64,000 bases of DNA from CAYVAP01 sp964343195 (GCA_964343195.1 CAYFIR010000007.1:62001-126000); one strand, 5' to 3'; counted from the stretch's first letter, positions 25,650-34,917 are shown. Translations and numbers: made by a program. The notes: generated by a model not told the origin, from the letters alone.

Positions 25650-26612
25650 ATGGGAAGATTACCCAGCACATTGAACCATCCCCTCCACATAGCACGCAAC
25701 ATCTTGTTGGTTTTAGTGATCCCCCTCCTGGGTCAGGAAGCCCTCGCTCAGGATGCTGATTGGTCAGATGTGAAGACCATGACCATTGTTCCCTTCCACC
25801 TCGATGCGGAGCGAAGGGGAGTTTATAAGTCAGAATCTGTGAGAATGCCACGTAGATCAACCGATGGCATTATTTTCACCATGGCGGAAAACTGGATTGC
25901 CCTTGACTCTGCGCCTGATACCACGGCGGGATTTGTGTATTTCGTTTTTGATCACCGGAAAAGGGAGTATCAAACCGTCATCCGGGTATCTCGGGATACA
26001 TCGCGGGCCTGGCAGATGGTTGCACCTGAGGTAGGTCTTTGGTATAGGAGCCGCAATCGAGCCAACAGAAAAACTTATGTCCAATTTCTATATCTCTTTC
26101 GTGCCAATATCGACCTGCCCGCACCGGGGGCTCCTTATGACGGCCTTGATGAAGACCTATCTTTTGAGGCAAATTTATTCGACCCTGGGCTCCCGTATGA
26201 TGCACTTAGGGAGGCTGAGTTGGTCGCGAACTTCCATGCCGATTTTCCCCGTCCTTTTGTCCCGGAAAAGACTTTCGATCAGAGCACACAGATGCAAAAA
26301 GCTATCCTAATCCGGATTCTAAAGTATTATGAGAAGGAGTTAACGCGCTTCCAGTTTTACCCACAGGTTCTTTCCTTACTGGTTGAGGAATTGCGAACTG
26401 TAACCTGGCAATTTGCTAAAGCGGGGCTGTACTTCGAGGTAGTACCTATCACAGAAATAGCCCGGCCTAAACGCATTCCCATCTGGTATGAGAGAACTGA
26501 CTACCTGACCCTAATCTGTACACCGGGGAACGAGCAGACTCCGGATTTATCGATCTCCTACCTTACCGCGGAGGTATTCAATACATGTATGGAAAAGTAT
26601 TGGGAGGATTGA
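25650..26612 (+). CDS. Exported protein of unknown function
   Basis: A 320-aa protein I do not recognise. The N-terminus has a basic region and a hydrophobic core ending EALAQD, a likely signal peptidase I site. The mature part is rich in aromatic residues and predicted beta strands in the first half (VYFVFDHRKREYQTVIRVSRD) and more helical later (MQKAILIRILKYYEKELTRFQFY). One Cys lies in LICTPGNEQ and a second near the C-terminus. The start lies only 10 bases past the T-run of the preceding terminator, so its promoter must overlap that terminator or lie upstream of it. Confidence 0.7.
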   Translation: MGRLPSTLNHPLHIARNILLVLVIPLLGQEALAQDADWSDVKTMTIVPFHLDAERRGVYKSESVRMPRRSTDGIIFTMAENWIALDSAPDTTAGFVYFVFDHRKREYQTVIRVSRDTSRAWQMVAPEVGLWYRSRNRANRKTYVQFLYLFRANIDLPAPGAPYDGLDEDLSFEANLFDPGLPYDALREAELVANFHADFPRPFVPEKTFDQSTQMQKAILIRILKYYEKELTRFQFYPQVLSLLVEELRTVTWQFAKAGLYFEVVPITEIARPKRIPIWYERTDYLTLICTPGNEQTPDLSISYLTAEVFNTCMEKYWED

Positions 26613-26688
26613 CACTTTCGCCCCTGCGGTGGAAGCGGTTTAAGACAAGCTTAACCCGGCCTTAACTTACTCCTCCCATTCATCGCGT

Positions 26689-27771
26689 ATGTTAGCTGGG
26701 ATTAAAATTTCAGCCTTGCCCAATACCCATATTTCCATCTTTCACGGCTCCGGCCAACCCCTGGAACTTCGGTCCCTTCCCAGACCTGCCCCCGATGTGG
26801 GAGAAATCCTGCTCACGGCGGAATGCATAACGCTGTGTCGCAGCGACCTCAGCACCTTTTCTGGCAAGCGAAAAGAAGCGATCCCCACCATACTGGGACA
26901 TGAGGGAGTTGGACGAATCGAGGCATTCGGAAAACATATCTCTCGGTCAGATCTCAATGGAGTGCCTTTGCAGATCGGAGATCGGGTAACCTGGTCCATT
27001 TTTGCGGCTGATCCGGCGGGAGAATGGGCGCAGCGGGGGATTCCCCAAAAGCAGCCGGGTTGCTGCAAGTATGGGCACCGACAGCTGACTGACACCGATG
27101 GGTTTCACGGGGGGCTGGCGCAGCACATCCTCCTCAGGCCCCATACGGGCCTCATCAAACTGGAGGAGGACATTCCGCCGGAAGTTGGCTCGCTCATCAA
27201 TTGCGCAGGAGCCACGGCAGCAGCGGCTATCAGGCTGGCTGGATCTATCGCAGGAAAAGTGGTCTGGGTTTCGGGTCTGGGGACGTTGGGGCTAGTGGCT
27301 ATTTGCATGGCAAAAGAAGCAGGGGCCAAGCAGGTACTCGGGCTGGATATTTCGTCGACAAGGCGGGAGAAAGCCCTTGAATTTGGGGCAGAGCAAACGC
27401 ACGATCCACAGGAGATGGATTCCCTAACGCCCCCCGATCTGGTCATCGAATGCAGCGGTGCCCCCTCCGCTATGGAACAAACCCTCACTCGGCTCAACAT
27501 TGGTGGAACCGCCATCTGGATCGGGGCCGTTCATCCGCAGCGCCCCCTGCATATTGACGCTGAGCAGGTCCTTCGGAGGCTACTGCATATTCATGGCCAA
27601 CACAACTACAACCTGGAAGATTTTCGTAAGGCAGCGGACTTTATCACACGATTTCATCAAAAATATCCATTTGCCTCTCTGATTCAGGAGACATTTTCCC
27701 TTAAGCAAGTAAACGACGCCTTTGCCTTTGCCCTGGAATCTAATGCATACCGGATAGCCGTGAAGCCCTAA
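26689..27771 (+). CDS. Zinc-type alcohol dehydrogenase associated with phosphonate catabolism
   Basis: Medium-chain dehydrogenase, 360 aa, closest by pattern and neighbourhood to the TIGR03366 group of dehydrogenases proposed to act in phosphonate breakdown. Catalytic zinc ligands are Cys in ITLCRSDL and the GHEGVGRI pair; the NAD(P) fold shows VSGLGTLGLVAICMAKEAG. The structural-zinc lobe, normally four cysteines, holds only an adjacent Cys pair (PGCCKYGH), so that zinc is probably missing. It is followed after 34 bp by a PhnZ-like HD oxygenase, suggesting that it prepares or removes the substrate or product of that enzyme. Confidence 0.8.
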   Translation: MLAGIKISALPNTHISIFHGSGQPLELRSLPRPAPDVGEILLTAECITLCRSDLSTFSGKRKEAIPTILGHEGVGRIEAFGKHISRSDLNGVPLQIGDRVTWSIFAADPAGEWAQRGIPQKQPGCCKYGHRQLTDTDGFHGGLAQHILLRPHTGLIKLEEDIPPEVGSLINCAGATAAAAIRLAGSIAGKVVWVSGLGTLGLVAICMAKEAGAKQVLGLDISSTRREKALEFGAEQTHDPQEMDSLTPPDLVIECSGAPSAMEQTLTRLNIGGTAIWIGAVHPQRPLHIDAEQVLRRLLHIHGQHNYNLEDFRKAADFITRFHQKYPFASLIQETFSLKQVNDAFAFALESNAYRIAVKP

Positions 27772-27805
27772 TTTCTCGAATAAGATTCTCTAAAAACTCC
27801 CAACT

Positions 27806-28357
27806 ATGCCCCACCCCGCTATCAATTTCATCCTGGACACCTTTCAGCGTCGCGGCAGCGAAAGCTATGCTGACGAACCCGTCACCCAGTTGCAGCATGC
27901 CTTGCAGTGCGCACAACTCGCCAGAGAAAATCAGGCTTCAGACAGCCTGGTGCTTGCTTCTCTGCTACATGACCTGGGCCACATCATGGCCGACTCGGCC
28001 CTGCCTGCTTCACTTGAGGAAGACCTCCACGACGCACACGAAGCCCGCGCTTACGACTGGCTACTCAACCACTTTGGCGCTGCCGTAGCTGACCCGGTTC
28101 ACCTGCATGTCGCAGCCAAGCGCTACCTCTGCACCACTGATCCCGAATATGTAAAACTGCTTTCGCCCACGTCCTATAAGAGCTACCTGGACCAGGGAGG
28201 ACCTATGTCGGAGGAAGAAATTCAGGCATTCGAGGCAGAACCTCACTTCGAAGCGGCCCTCACCCTCCGCCGATGGGACGATCAGGCTAAAGCTGCCGAT
28301 CTTCAGACTCCGGGGCTGGAAAGCTATGTACCGCTTATGGAAGCGTTGATGCAGTAA
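27806..28357 (+). CDS. PhnZ-like HD-domain mixed-valent diiron oxygenase
   Basis: HD-domain protein of the phosphonate-operon family (TIGR03276), 183 aa. PhnZ cleaves 2-amino-1-hydroxyethylphosphonate to glycine and phosphate. Residues equivalent, with an offset of three from remembered PhnZ numbering, are all present: Tyr21 and Glu24 in YADEPVTQLQHALQ, His31, His55-Asp56 in LLHDLGH, His101 and Lys105 in HVAAKRY, Ser123, Gln130 and Asp158. It is therefore likely an active C-P bond oxygenase rather than an HD phosphohydrolase. Its usual partner PhnY is not in the window; the upstream dehydrogenase takes that place. Confidence 0.85.
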   Translation: MPHPAINFILDTFQRRGSESYADEPVTQLQHALQCAQLARENQASDSLVLASLLHDLGHIMADSALPASLEEDLHDAHEARAYDWLLNHFGAAVADPVHLHVAAKRYLCTTDPEYVKLLSPTSYKSYLDQGGPMSEEEIQAFEAEPHFEAALTLRRWDDQAKAADLQTPGLESYVPLMEALMQ

Positions 28358-28534
28358 GAGGAAGTGTGAAACAGAGTATATGAAGGGGATGGAGGAAATA
28401 GAGGCAAATCTGGCCCTTTCTCACTCCCCGCCCTTCCTGCTTTTTCGACGTATCCGACCAACCGAGCTACCAAAGTCATTGTCTTGCAGGTGGGAATAAC
28501 TAAATTTCGCGAATAATTTACACACAAGAGCAGG

Positions 28535-28542
28535 TAGCTTTG
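28535..28542 (+). promoter_or_regulatory. -7 element candidate for the S46 peptidase gene
   Basis: TAGCTTTG matches TAnnTTTG exactly. A -33 element is not evident. The predicted transcript would start about 90 bases before the gene and include the hairpin 28552-28587. Confidence 0.4.
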
Positions 28543-28551
28543 ATGGAATAA

Positions 28552-28587
28552 GCAAAATGAAATTGCAGAGAATCCCTTTCATTTTGC
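28552..28587 (+). promoter_or_regulatory. Perfect 11-bp hairpin in the S46 peptidase leader
   Basis: GCAAAATGAAA-N14-TTTCATTTTGC. It is AT-rich, 53 bp before the start codon, and has no T-run, so it is more likely an operator or mRNA-stability element than a terminator. Confidence 0.5.
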
Positions 28588-28639
28588 ACACATCCATATA
28601 CCATGGCCTGCCCACCTTAAAGCAAACCACACGATTTAG

Positions 28640-30994
28640 ATGAACATGAATCTTCAAAAACTACTACTCAAACCCATGTGGGTGGCAATGGTCCTGATCC
28701 TGGCCCTCCCTAGCTGGGCACAGGACGACTTATCCAAACTGCACGGTGGAACCGGCGGGCTTTGGCTACCCGTCAACCTGCAAAAATACAATGCAGAGGA
28801 AATGCCCGCCATGGGACTGGAGATCCCCGTTGATAGCGTATACCACCCTGAGGGAGAAGACCTTAGTGACGCAGTCGTGAGGCTGAATGGCGGTTCCTGT
28901 ACGGCTGAGGCCATCTCTGGTAGCGGCCTGCTGTTCACCAATCACCACTGTGCGTTTGACATGGTGGCGGAGCTTTCCACGGAAGAAAACGATATCCTCA
29001 CCACAGGCTTCTGGGCCTACGAACGCGGGGAAGAAATCCCACTGGAAGGGGCTACGGCCAGCTTCCTGATTCGTTCAGAAGATGTCACCAAGCGGGTACT
29101 GGCCGATCCCAACCAAATGGAAGCCGTCATTGCCAAAATCGAAGCAGAAGCTACCGAAGGAACTGATTACGAGGCCGAGGTCAAGCCTGTATTCCACGGC
29201 AGCGAGTACTATCTGTTCGTGTATGAGACTTTCCGCGACATCCGCCTGGCGGGCATCCCTCCAGTAGCCATCGGCAAGTACGGCTACGACCAGGACAACT
29301 GGGTATGGCCACGCCATACCGGTGACTTTGCCATGCTACGGGTATATGCCAATGCAGACAACGAACCTGCTGATTATTCTACAGACAACAAGCCCTACAA
29401 GCCTCGCCACCACTTCCCCATCAGCATTGCAGGTGTCGAAAAGGATGAGTTTACCATCGTCATGGGCTACCCTGGTTCTACCCAGCGCTATCTGACTTCC
29501 TATGCCATCGAGCAGGAACTGGTCCAGAACAACCCTGACCGCATCGAATTGATGGGCGACGTAGCCGAAATCATGGATGCCACCATGGAAGCCAATAACT
29601 CAGACCGCATCAAGCTTGAAGGCAGCTATGCCGGTCTGATGAATGCCTACAAGTATTACATTGGGCAGACCACCATGCTGGACCGCTACGACATCGTAGG
29701 CCAGAAAGCCGAGGCAGAAGCTGCTTTCCAGGAGTGGGTCAACCAGGACGCCACACGTAAGGAGAAACTGGGAAGCCTGCTGAACGAAATGGAGGACGCT
29801 TATGACCAGATTGCTCCATTCGAACGATTCTATAACCACCTGGTTTACAGTACTGTTCACCCGGACGTAGCTCCAAAGGGTACGTTCTATAGCTACAGCC
29901 AGCTTGGCTCACTTCGTCAGGCATTGGGCTCCGGACAGGACCTCGCTATCGTAGAAGCCACCGATGCATTAAAGGCAGGATTGGATGATTACTTTGAAAG
30001 CATGGTGCTTGCTGCTGATCAGGAGATTTTCATCGCCAGCTTCCTGAATCTGTACGAGAATCTGCCAGAAGAAATGCACCCGGATATTTTCGCAGAGATC
30101 GCGAGCGGGGTAATGGCAGGTACAGAGGAGCCTGTCGAAGAAGTCGTTGTTGAAGTCATCGAAGAAGAGCCCAAGAAAAAGCGCCGCTGGTGGCAGCGAA
30201 AAAATCAGGAAGAAGAGGTCGTTGCGGTGGAAGAAGTCGTAATCGAAGAAATTGACCTGATGGCCGACATGAGCCTTGAGGAGCGCGTCCGCAACTGGAC
30301 CGAAGAAGCCTACGCAGTTGCACTGGCTACCGACCGCGATCGATTGGAGGAGTTTCTCGCCAATCCTTCCGGAGCTACCCTGCAGGCAGATCCGCTGGTG
30401 CGCTTTAGCACCGAGATGATCACTGCTTATGTGTACCAGGTTGCCCGCCCTTACAACACCATCTCCCAAGAGCTGGAGGATCTACAGCAGACCTACCTGG
30501 CCTCATTGCGAGAGATGTATCCCGAGAAAAACTTCTACCCGGATGCAAATTCCACCATGCGGGTTTCCTATGGTACAGTCCAGCCTTACCGTCCACGCGA
30601 CGGGGTTATCTACCAATATTACACGACCCTGGCTGGTGCCATAGAGAAAGAAAACGAAGCTCCTGAGGATCCAGATTACTACATTCCTCCCAAAATTCGT
30701 GAGCTGTATGACGCCAAAGACTATGGCCCTTACGGGGACGACGAACTGGTTACCTGCTTTATCACCACCTGCCAAAGCTCTGGTGGCAGCTCTGGTTCTC
30801 CTGCCCTTAATGGCAAAGGCGAACTGGTGGGCATCCTCTTTGACGGGAACTGGGAAGCGATGACAAGCGACATCTACCCCATTCCCAGCCTGACCCGTTC
30901 CATTGTGGTGGACGTCCGCTACGTGCTGTTTGTCATCGACAAGTTTGCCGGAGCGACCAACCTGATCGAAGAAATGACCATCGTTACGGAATAA
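28640..30994 (+). CDS. S46-family dipeptidyl-peptidase, DPP7-like specificity
   Basis: Periplasmic serine dipeptidyl-peptidase, 784 aa, with a signal peptide ending SWAQ. The catalytic triad is visible: His in TNHHCAFD (102/103), Asp229 in HTGDFAMLR and Ser718 in SSGGSSGSP. Eighteen residues after the serine lies Gly736 in FDGNWEAM. That spacing equals Ser655 to Gly673 of Porphyromonas DPP7, where Gly gives preference for hydrophobic P1 residues and Arg gives acidic preference (DPP11). An unusual charged insert at about residues 497-540, Glu/Val-rich then KKKRRWWQRK, splits the helical domain. The enzyme removes dipeptides from oligopeptides for amino-acid nutrition. It is monocistronic. Confidence 0.93.
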   Translation: MNMNLQKLLLKPMWVAMVLILALPSWAQDDLSKLHGGTGGLWLPVNLQKYNAEEMPAMGLEIPVDSVYHPEGEDLSDAVVRLNGGSCTAEAISGSGLLFTNHHCAFDMVAELSTEENDILTTGFWAYERGEEIPLEGATASFLIRSEDVTKRVLADPNQMEAVIAKIEAEATEGTDYEAEVKPVFHGSEYYLFVYETFRDIRLAGIPPVAIGKYGYDQDNWVWPRHTGDFAMLRVYANADNEPADYSTDNKPYKPRHHFPISIAGVEKDEFTIVMGYPGSTQRYLTSYAIEQELVQNNPDRIELMGDVAEIMDATMEANNSDRIKLEGSYAGLMNAYKYYIGQTTMLDRYDIVGQKAEAEAAFQEWVNQDATRKEKLGSLLNEMEDAYDQIAPFERFYNHLVYSTVHPDVAPKGTFYSYSQLGSLRQALGSGQDLAIVEATDALKAGLDDYFESMVLAADQEIFIASFLNLYENLPEEMHPDIFAEIASGVMAGTEEPVEEVVVEVIEEEPKKKRRWWQRKNQEEEVVAVEEVVIEEIDLMADMSLEERVRNWTEEAYAVALATDRDRLEEFLANPSGATLQADPLVRFSTEMITAYVYQVARPYNTISQELEDLQQTYLASLREMYPEKNFYPDANSTMRVSYGTVQPYRPRDGVIYQYYTTLAGAIEKENEAPEDPDYYIPPKIRELYDAKDYGPYGDDELVTCFITTCQSSGGSSGSPALNGKGELVGILFDGNWEAMTSDIYPIPSLTRSIVVDVRYVLFVIDKFAGATNLIEEMTIVTE

Positions 30995-31105
30995 TCCTCC
31001 GCAGAATTGCTGATGGAAGGCCAATTGTAACGAGAAGACAGTCAGGAACAGGCGAAGTGGCCCAAGGCTTTGATCCCCCTGAAATCCAGACGGTCTGAAC
31101 ACCGA

Positions 31106-31137
31106 AAATCCCCGCCGACAAGCGGGGATTTCTTTTT
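31106..31137 (+). terminator. Rho-independent terminator after the S46 peptidase gene
   Basis: AAATCCCCGC-N6-GCGGGGATTT followed by CTTTTT: a perfect 10-bp stem. Confidence 0.92.
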
Positions 31138-31199
31138 GGTCTGCTTTTTGTCCTTCTAGCGACGCGCATACCGACATCACATACGCCTAATTATCAGCT

Positions 31200-32303
31200 A
31201 TGTATCCAAATTCCCGTATCTACGTCGCGGCATCCAGCCAGCATGTAGGTAAAACCACCACCACGCTCGGATTGATGGCAGCCCTGAAAGCCCAGGGGCT
31301 TGATACGGGATACTGTAAACCGGTAGGGCAGAAATTCGTGGAGTACAAAGGCGAAAGAGTGGATAAGGATGCCCTGTTGTTTGCGTCCTTTTTTGACTTC
31401 GAACTCGCCAAAGAACTTCATAGTCCTGTCATCCTGGGCCCGGGTGTGGTCGCTCGGCATCTGGACGGTACCCATGTCCCCAGCCAACCCGTCATGTGGG
31501 CAGACCAGGAACTTCAGGACCGCTACCAAACCGTGATTTATGAAGGGACAGGCCACCCGGGAGTGGGAAGTGCCGTAGGGCTCTCCAATGCAGATGTGGC
31601 GGCCATGCTTAAGTCTCCCGTGGTGATGGTGGTTGAAGCTGGAATTGGCAAAACCCTGGATCAATTAGCATTGAACGTCGCCCTTTTTAGGGCTCAGGGG
31701 GTTCCCATAGTCGGGGTGGTAGTCAACAAGGCTTTGCCAGAAAAAATCGAAAAAATCAGGTACTATGTAAGCCGCGGACTCAAGCAGTTTGGGATACCTC
31801 TACTGGGAGTGGTGCCTTACGTCCCTCAACTGGGACTGCCCCAGATACAGACTTTGCAGCAGGAAATCGAAGCCGAATGCTGGCTACATCGCGACCAGTG
31901 TCACCGCCCCTTCCACGAGTTGCTGAGCAGCCATTCGCTGGATCAGGTAGGCCGCCATCCAAGCAAGCAATGGCTATTGGTGGTGAGTGATCGCAGGGCT
32001 AGCCGCTCGCTCAACCATTTCCAGCAGATAGACAAAGCCAATCCTTCGTTGCCATCACCACTGGCAGGCATCGTAGTAGCAGGAGACGAACCCTGCCTCA
32101 CCCGAGAAAACCTTCAGTACCTGCAAAAGCATCGTATTCCAGTTCTCATTTCTCCAATGGATACCTATGAGGTAGTGTTGAGTTTTGGCAAACTCGAAGT
32201 CAAAATCAGCACCAGAACCCCCTGGAAAATGCAACAGGCCGTTTCGCTGTTTCGGCAGCATGTGGACATCAGCCCATTACTGGAAGCAAGAATCTGGAAT
32301 TGA
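31200..32303 (+). CDS. BioD-like P-loop ATPase with DRTGG-type domain
   Basis: A 367-aa cytoplasmic protein. The N-terminal half is a dethiobiotin-synthetase / AAA_26 fold with Walker A SSQHVGKTTTTLG and the switch-like YEGTGHPGVGS and VNKALPEK. The C-terminal half (about 230-360) has the layout of the DRTGG domain found in front of phosphotransacetylases (IVVAGDEPCLTRENLQYLQKHRIPVLISPMDTYEVV). No acetyltransferase domain follows, so this corresponds to the N-terminal regulatory half of a large Pta made as a separate protein. A biotin role is unlikely because no bio genes are near. It is followed by a flavoprotein gene after 85 bp. Confidence 0.75.
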   Translation: MYPNSRIYVAASSQHVGKTTTTLGLMAALKAQGLDTGYCKPVGQKFVEYKGERVDKDALLFASFFDFELAKELHSPVILGPGVVARHLDGTHVPSQPVMWADQELQDRYQTVIYEGTGHPGVGSAVGLSNADVAAMLKSPVVMVVEAGIGKTLDQLALNVALFRAQGVPIVGVVVNKALPEKIEKIRYYVSRGLKQFGIPLLGVVPYVPQLGLPQIQTLQQEIEAECWLHRDQCHRPFHELLSSHSLDQVGRHPSKQWLLVVSDRRASRSLNHFQQIDKANPSLPSPLAGIVVAGDEPCLTRENLQYLQKHRIPVLISPMDTYEVVLSFGKLEVKISTRTPWKMQQAVSLFRQHVDISPLLEARIWN

Positions 32304-32388
32304 GTCGAAGGTCTTCTTTCGGGTATTCAGAATCCAGGGTAAATGGTATCCTAATTTGATCTCGTCCGCATAGGTGTTACATTCCTGT

Positions 32389-34008
32389 ATGGACTCTAGC
32401 TACGACGTTGTCATCATAGGCGGCGGCCTGGCCGGTATTACGGCTGCCCTGGAATTACTAGATCATCATCAGAAGATCCTTTTGCTGGACCGCAGCACTC
32501 CGGATCGCCTGGGAGGCCTCGCCCGTTGGGCCATGGGAGGGCTGTTTTATGTAGATTCTCCCTTTCAGCGCAAAGCAGGTTTTCAGGACTGTCCCGAGCG
32601 GGCCTTAAAAGACTGGATTTCATTTGCAGAATTTGAGCCGGGTGACGAACTCCCCCGCCAATGGGCCGAGCAGTACGTCAGTCGCTGTACCCCGGAGGTT
32701 TATGAATGGCTAAAGCCAAAGGGAGTGCGATACATCCCCTCAGTCCAGTGGCTGGAAAGAGGCTGGCATCAGGCCGGAAACTCTGTCCCCAGGTTTCACG
32801 TCGTGTGGGGCACGGGTCAGGGGCTGGTAGATACCCTGCTGAATCATTTGCACAAGCATCCCAACCGACGACAGCTTACCCTGGCTTTCCAACAAGACGT
32901 AACAGATCTCCTGGGGGATCATAACCGCGTGTCAGGAGTTCGAGGAAAAAACCTCAACACGCAAGAGCCATTCGAAGTGGAAGCCCACACCGTCATCATC
33001 GCCGCCGGAGGCATTACCGGGGACGTCGACCTCGTAAAACGACACTGGCACCACGACCTGGGCGCCCCTCCCCCTACCCTGTTGACCGGTTCGCACCGCG
33101 TCGCCAATGGAGACATCCACCAGATCGCTGAGCGCCTGGATGCGCGGGTCACCCACCTCGACAAGCAATGGAACTATGCCGCCGGAGTGCACCATCCTGA
33201 TGCCGACCACCCTGCCCACGGGCTGAGCCTGGTGCCCCCGAAAACGGCCGTTTGGGTCGATCATCGTGGAGACCGCATCGGACCGGAACCCCTGATCACG
33301 GGATTTGACACCCGCTTCTTGGTGGAGCAAATTGCCCGGCAGGAAAAGGGCTATTCCTGGCAGATCCTCAACCACAAGATCGCGCTGAAAGAGCTTGGGG
33401 TCTCTGGCTCCAAATACAACGATGCCATGCGGGAACGAAATACCCTGGGGTTCATTCGCAACATTCTCTTTGGGAATAAAAATCTGGTCGAAACCCTGGT
33501 GAACCGCTGTCAGGATGTCGTGATAGCCGATAGCCTGGAAGAACTGGTCCGAAAAATGAATGCGCTCACCGGTAGTGAAGAGATAGAAATAAACAGGCTT
33601 AAAGCATCCGTACAGACATTCGACGAGGCACTAACTGGCAAAAGGGATGATCCGCAGGTGCAGAAGATCACAGAACTACTGCGGTACCGAGGCGACAAGT
33701 TGCGCACCATCCGCAACCAGCCCATCCTCGCCCCAAAGGCTGGTCCGCTGATCGCTATTCGGGAGTTTATCCTCACGAGAAAGAGCCTGGGGGGCATTCA
33801 GACGGATCTCAACAGCCAGGTACTTACCGTCGGAGGCAGTCCTATTGAGGGACTTTATGCCGTTGGAGAAGCAGCCGGATTTGGTGGTGGGGGGATTCAT
33901 GGCAAGCGAGCTTTGGAGGGCACCTTTCTGGGGAATTGCATCTTCAACGCACGTGTGGCAGTGAAGCATATGGTGGGGGAAAGTCCAAAGGCTAAAGTCG
34001 GTATGTAG
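32389..34008 (+). CDS. FAD-binding dehydrogenase (fumarate reductase/KstD flavoprotein group)
   Basis: A 539-aa flavoprotein with the N-terminal dinucleotide motif VVIIGGGLAGITAALELL and acidic LLLDRS, a central capping domain, and the C-terminal FAD-closing GEAAGFGGGGIHGKRALEGTFLGNC. It resembles the FAD-binding dehydrogenases annotated beside 3-ketosteroid dehydrogenases. It has no covalent-FAD histidine near the N-terminus, no heme motif and no signal peptide, so it is cytoplasmic and soluble. I prefer the ATG at 32389, which starts directly before the Rossmann strand, to 32374. Substrate unknown. Cotranscription with the BioD-like gene is possible. Confidence 0.85.
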   Translation: MDSSYDVVIIGGGLAGITAALELLDHHQKILLLDRSTPDRLGGLARWAMGGLFYVDSPFQRKAGFQDCPERALKDWISFAEFEPGDELPRQWAEQYVSRCTPEVYEWLKPKGVRYIPSVQWLERGWHQAGNSVPRFHVVWGTGQGLVDTLLNHLHKHPNRRQLTLAFQQDVTDLLGDHNRVSGVRGKNLNTQEPFEVEAHTVIIAAGGITGDVDLVKRHWHHDLGAPPPTLLTGSHRVANGDIHQIAERLDARVTHLDKQWNYAAGVHHPDADHPAHGLSLVPPKTAVWVDHRGDRIGPEPLITGFDTRFLVEQIARQEKGYSWQILNHKIALKELGVSGSKYNDAMRERNTLGFIRNILFGNKNLVETLVNRCQDVVIADSLEELVRKMNALTGSEEIEINRLKASVQTFDEALTGKRDDPQVQKITELLRYRGDKLRTIRNQPILAPKAGPLIAIREFILTRKSLGGIQTDLNSQVLTVGGSPIEGLYAVGEAAGFGGGGIHGKRALEGTFLGNCIFNARVAVKHMVGESPKAKVGM

Positions 34009-34172
34009 ATAACTGTACAGCCACGTTGAGGGGTATTTCCCTTTTGGGTTGACTCCGAAAAAAATTTCTCAAAAAAAATCACACGATCCGGTTACAGTTG
34101 TGCAGGTCTGGGTTACCAAGGGGTGTAAAAAGGGAAAGACACCCTGTATTGAATCTCAAACCCATAATTCAA

Positions 34173-34784
34173 ATGACCTTAAAACTGATCTCCAAAATCG
34201 CCCTAAGCCTATTGCTCGCCTTCGGACTTACCACTCTTTCTTCCTGCAAGAATGATAATCCTGTCGATCCGAATGAAGGCAACAATAACAACAACAACCC
34301 TGGCTTTCCGGTAGAGGCCATTCCTTCCTTTTCTGTAGGAGACTCACGTACTGTCTCAGGAAATGTGAGCAATGGCGAGCAGCTTGACGAGCTCGACTGG
34401 GCAGCCCTGAGCAATGTAGCCTGCTTCCCCGCTACCCGCTTCATCGAATTTGAAGGAAACCAGGTGTTTTACTCCGTTGAGATCCCCCAGGGAGCGGAGC
34501 TGATCGTCACCGTAACCCCTACCGGCGAGCGTAAGCGCATCAATCTGTACGGCTACATCGAATACAACGGTAGCAACACTCCACCTGTCACCTCTGTCAC
34601 TTCCTGCGAAGCAGGCTATGAGCTCTACGTCGGTACACCTGACCTGAATGCTCCCGGCGAACCCCAGGACATCTCCTTTGCCCAGGCTGTCAACAATGGC
34701 TTCACCGCCCTGATCGTCGTATCTGGCGCTCGCGATGTGCTGGAAGGCGAATATGACCTGACTTTCGAACTACAACCTATGTAA
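34173..34784 (+). CDS. Lipoprotein of unknown function
   Basis: A 203-aa lipoprotein. The signal helix ends in the lipobox LSSC, followed by a charged and Asn-rich linker (NEGNNNNNNPG) typical of surface-exported Bacteroidota lipoproteins. The mature domain is predicted beta-rich (FYSVEIPQGAELIVTVTP, KRINLYGYIEYNG), resembling bacterial pre-peptidase C-terminal (PPC) beta sandwiches. Two Cys could form a disulfide. The ATG at 34173 puts the signal peptide at the N-terminus. No enzyme motif is seen. Confidence 0.78.
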   Translation: MTLKLISKIALSLLLAFGLTTLSSCKNDNPVDPNEGNNNNNNPGFPVEAIPSFSVGDSRTVSGNVSNGEQLDELDWAALSNVACFPATRFIEFEGNQVFYSVEIPQGAELIVTVTPTGERKRINLYGYIEYNGSNTPPVTSVTSCEAGYELYVGTPDLNAPGEPQDISFAQAVNNGFTALIVVSGARDVLEGEYDLTFELQPM

Positions 34785-34917
34785 AAGAGGATGTTGAGAG
34801 CCTGGGACGTTGAGATGGAGCAACAAAACAGCCAGTAAGCTCGATCATCTCAGCATCCCGAAATCTCACCCTCAGAAAAGATCTGTCAGACGTCTGTACA
34901 TGGCTGATTTTCAGCAG

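Noticed and set aside
28440..28500. Complete tRNA gene on the minus strand
   Set aside because: Only a D-arm-like stretch is present; no anticodon stem, T arm or acceptor pairing can be drawn.
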